Shown in pieces: positions 62,917 to 64,000 of a stretch of 64,000 nucleotides of DNA (positions are counted from its first letter, which is position 1; each line of letters opens with the position of its first letter). Position numbers and translations under genes: made by a program. Source of the stretch: Bhargavaea ginsengi (GTDB lineage Bacteria; Bacillota; Bacilli; Bacillales_A; Planococcaceae); NCBI RefSeq assembly GCF_900109165.1, contig NZ_FNZF01000002.1:124001-188000 (forward strand). The letters run 5' to 3'. The notes under the pieces were generated by a model that ran no database searches, was not told the origin of the DNA, and saw only the letters and a program-made list of their open reading frames with translations.

Positions 62917-63777
62917 TTACCGTCCTTCCCGGAAAGCCTTTTCGGCACTTTTCAGCGTGTTCGACATGAGCATTGCAATCGTCATCGGCCCGACTCCGCC
63001 AGGGACGGGTGTGATGGCCGAAGCAACCGGAATGACGCTGTCAAAATCAACATCCCCGTGCAGCTTTCCGTCTTCTCCCCGGTTGATGCCGACATCGATG
63101 ACAACAGCATCCTCTTTGACATGCTCCCGGCCGATCATGCCTTCCCGCCCGACAGCTGCAATCAGGACATCTGCCTGGCGGGTGATGGACGGCAGGTCTG
63201 CCGTCCTGGAGTGACAGATCGTCACGGTGGCATTCGCATGAAGAAGAAGCATGGCCATCGGCTTGCCGACGATATTGCTCCGTCCCACCACTACGGCATG
63301 CTTGCCGTTCAGGTCCACTCCACGCCGCTCCAGCATGGCCATGATGCCGAGTGGCGTGCAAGGGACAAATCCCTCCATGCCTGCCATAAGTCTTCCGGCA
63401 TTGACTGGATGGAACCCGTCCACGTCTTTGTCGGGATGGATCGCGGCGATGATGCGCTGCTCGTCGATCTGTTCCGGGAGCGGAAGCTGGACAAGTATGC
63501 CATGGATGGCAGCATCCCTATTGAGCCGGTCGATCTCGGCGAGAAGGTCGGCCTCACTTGTCCCGCTGCTTAATCGGATCACCTCGGAGTGCATGCCAAG
63601 CGCCTTTGTCGTGCGCTCTTTGCTGCCGACATAAGCCGAGGATGCAGGGTCTTCACCCACAAGGATCACTGCTAGTCCGGGAGTCCTCCCTTTCGCCTTC
63701 AGACGGTCGACGCCCTCTTTTACTTCTTCCTTCACTAACCCGCTGATTTCTCTGCCGTCAATAATCTTGCCTTCCAC
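62917..63777 (-). CDS. folD: Methylenetetrahydrofolate dehydrogenase/cyclohydrolase
   Basis: FolD makes 10-formyl-tetrahydrofolate in two steps for one-carbon metabolism. The protein (286 residues from this start) begins with [18 protein letters not shown] and has the catalytic tyrosine/lysine in [16 protein letters not shown] near residue 50, [15 protein letters not shown] near residue 95, an NADP motif [21 protein letters not shown] near residue 160, and [19 protein letters not shown] near the end. I prefer the GTG at 63777, eight bases after GGAG, over the GTG at 63786 that overlaps that site. Confidence 0.94.
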   Translation of the reverse strand: MEGKIIDGREISGLVKEEVKEGVDRLKAKGRTPGLAVILVGEDPASSAYVGSKERTTKALGMHSEVIRLSSGTSEADLLAEIDRLNRDAAIHGILVQLPLPEQIDEQRIIAAIHPDKDVDGFHPVNAGRLMAGMEGFVPCTPLGIMAMLERRGVDLNGKHAVVVGRSNIVGKPMAMLLLHANATVTICHSRTADLPSITRQADVLIAAVGREGMIGREHVKEDAVVIDVGINRGEDGKLHGDVDFDSVIPVASAITPVPGGVGPMTIAMLMSNTLKSAEKAFREGR

Positions 63778-63803
63778 ACTCTTCACTCCAAGCTATATAG
63801 GTG

Positions 63804-64000
63804 TCAGTCTGTGTATTTGGATAGGACGCCGTTCACAAACCGGCTTGATTTCTCATCTCCGAATGTCTTACTGAGCTCGATTGCTTCATTCAATACGACT
63901 TTGGAAGGCGTTTCTTCCATATGAAGAAGTTCGTAAACGGCCATCCGAAGCACGGTCCTTTCAACCTTCGGGAGCCGTTCCAGTTTCCAGTTCTCGAGCT
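63804..64000 (-). CDS. nusB: Transcription antitermination protein NusB, C-terminal part (truncated by window)
   Basis: The minus-strand frame is open from the window edge and ends at TGA 63806-63804. It encodes 65 residues including [20 protein letters not shown], then [20 protein letters not shown] and ending [12 protein letters not shown]. These are the C-terminal helices of NusB, which joins the rRNA antitermination complex. It lies 17 bases upstream of folD, the order nusB-folD-xseA-xseB-ispA-dxs being standard in Bacilli. Confidence 0.93.
   Translation of the reverse strand, partial: LENWKLERLPKVERTVLRMAVYELLHMEETPSKVVLNEAIELSKTFGDEKSSRFVNGVLSKYTD

Overview
This 64 kb window is a stretch of chromosome from a moderately GC-rich (mid-50s % by eye) endospore-lineage Firmicute of the order Bacillales. 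It carries spo0A and spoIVB, a proline T-box, AhrC-type ARG boxes, a LexA/DinR-type SOS box, a Prli42-like miniprotein, bacilliredoxin BrxB and a BmrC/BmrD-type ABC pair. Gene order repeatedly matches the Bacillus subtilis yne and yqj/yqi regions. GC content and gene content suggest Planococcaceae (for example Bhargavaea or a relative), but that is inference. Almost everything is ordinary vertically inherited chromosome. I see no prophage, integron, CRISPR array, rRNA or tRNA.

Layout. 1-1027: end of dapA plus dapB (lysine/diaminopimelate). 1334-5763: parE-parC (topoisomerase IV), minus strand. 6007-17933: yne-like region: plsY, yneR-like, yneQ-like, yneP-like thioesterase, aconitase, a GlsB/YeaQ stress membrane protein, a lytic transglycosylase, a SCO1-type copper/thiol protein, the DUF1659-DUF2922-YvrJ small-protein set, yneK-like, and the ccdA/thioredoxin/ccdC cytochrome c maturation group. 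16137-19629: a heterodimeric ABC exporter whose first subunit is broken by a small deletion and frameshift. 19711-21535: yolD-like gene and UvrX-type Y-family polymerase with an SOS box. 21812-24426: argG-argH with ARG boxes. 24563-37368: a lipoprotein and then a yqj-like region: SDR and MBL proteins, T-box-proI, namA, helD, rnz, dinB, peptidase T-like gene, propionyl-CoA carboxylase beta, methylmalonyl-CoA epimerase. 37498-51604: prli42, brxB, meaB-mutB-mutA, then the branched-chain keto acid dehydrogenase operon and its regulator. 51736-63777: yqzF-like, glpQ-like, spo0A, spoIVB, recN, argR, tlyA, dxs, ispA, xseB, xseA, folD. The window ends inside nusB.

How the genes work together. Leucine, valine and isoleucine are deaminated (bcd), oxidised to branched acyl-CoAs (lpdV, bkdAA/AB/B), and the propionyl-CoA formed can be carboxylated (pccB-like), epimerised (mce) and isomerised to succinyl-CoA (mutA/mutB with meaB). 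Aconitase then links to the TCA cycle. Argenine synthesis genes (argG, argH) and their repressor gene argR are both present, and the argGH promoter carries its expected operators.

The most unusual content is intergenic. Two arrays of a 12-bp core (TTTCGTCATTC type) repeat at an exact 21-bp period in head-to-head symmetry (1093-1259 and 20104-20238). A third array of TAAGTCCGA repeats at an exact 20-bp period (34066-34195). A roughly 145-bp hairpin-ended element is present three times (14096-14245; tandem at 37691-37985). Other items worth a look are a BkdR-type regulator that has lost the sigma-54 contact motif GAFTGA and sits behind a sigma-A-like promoter, a candidate roughly 90-nt small RNA between helD and rnz, and an unrecognised 35-residue membrane peptide with a near-consensus promoter upstream of aconitase.
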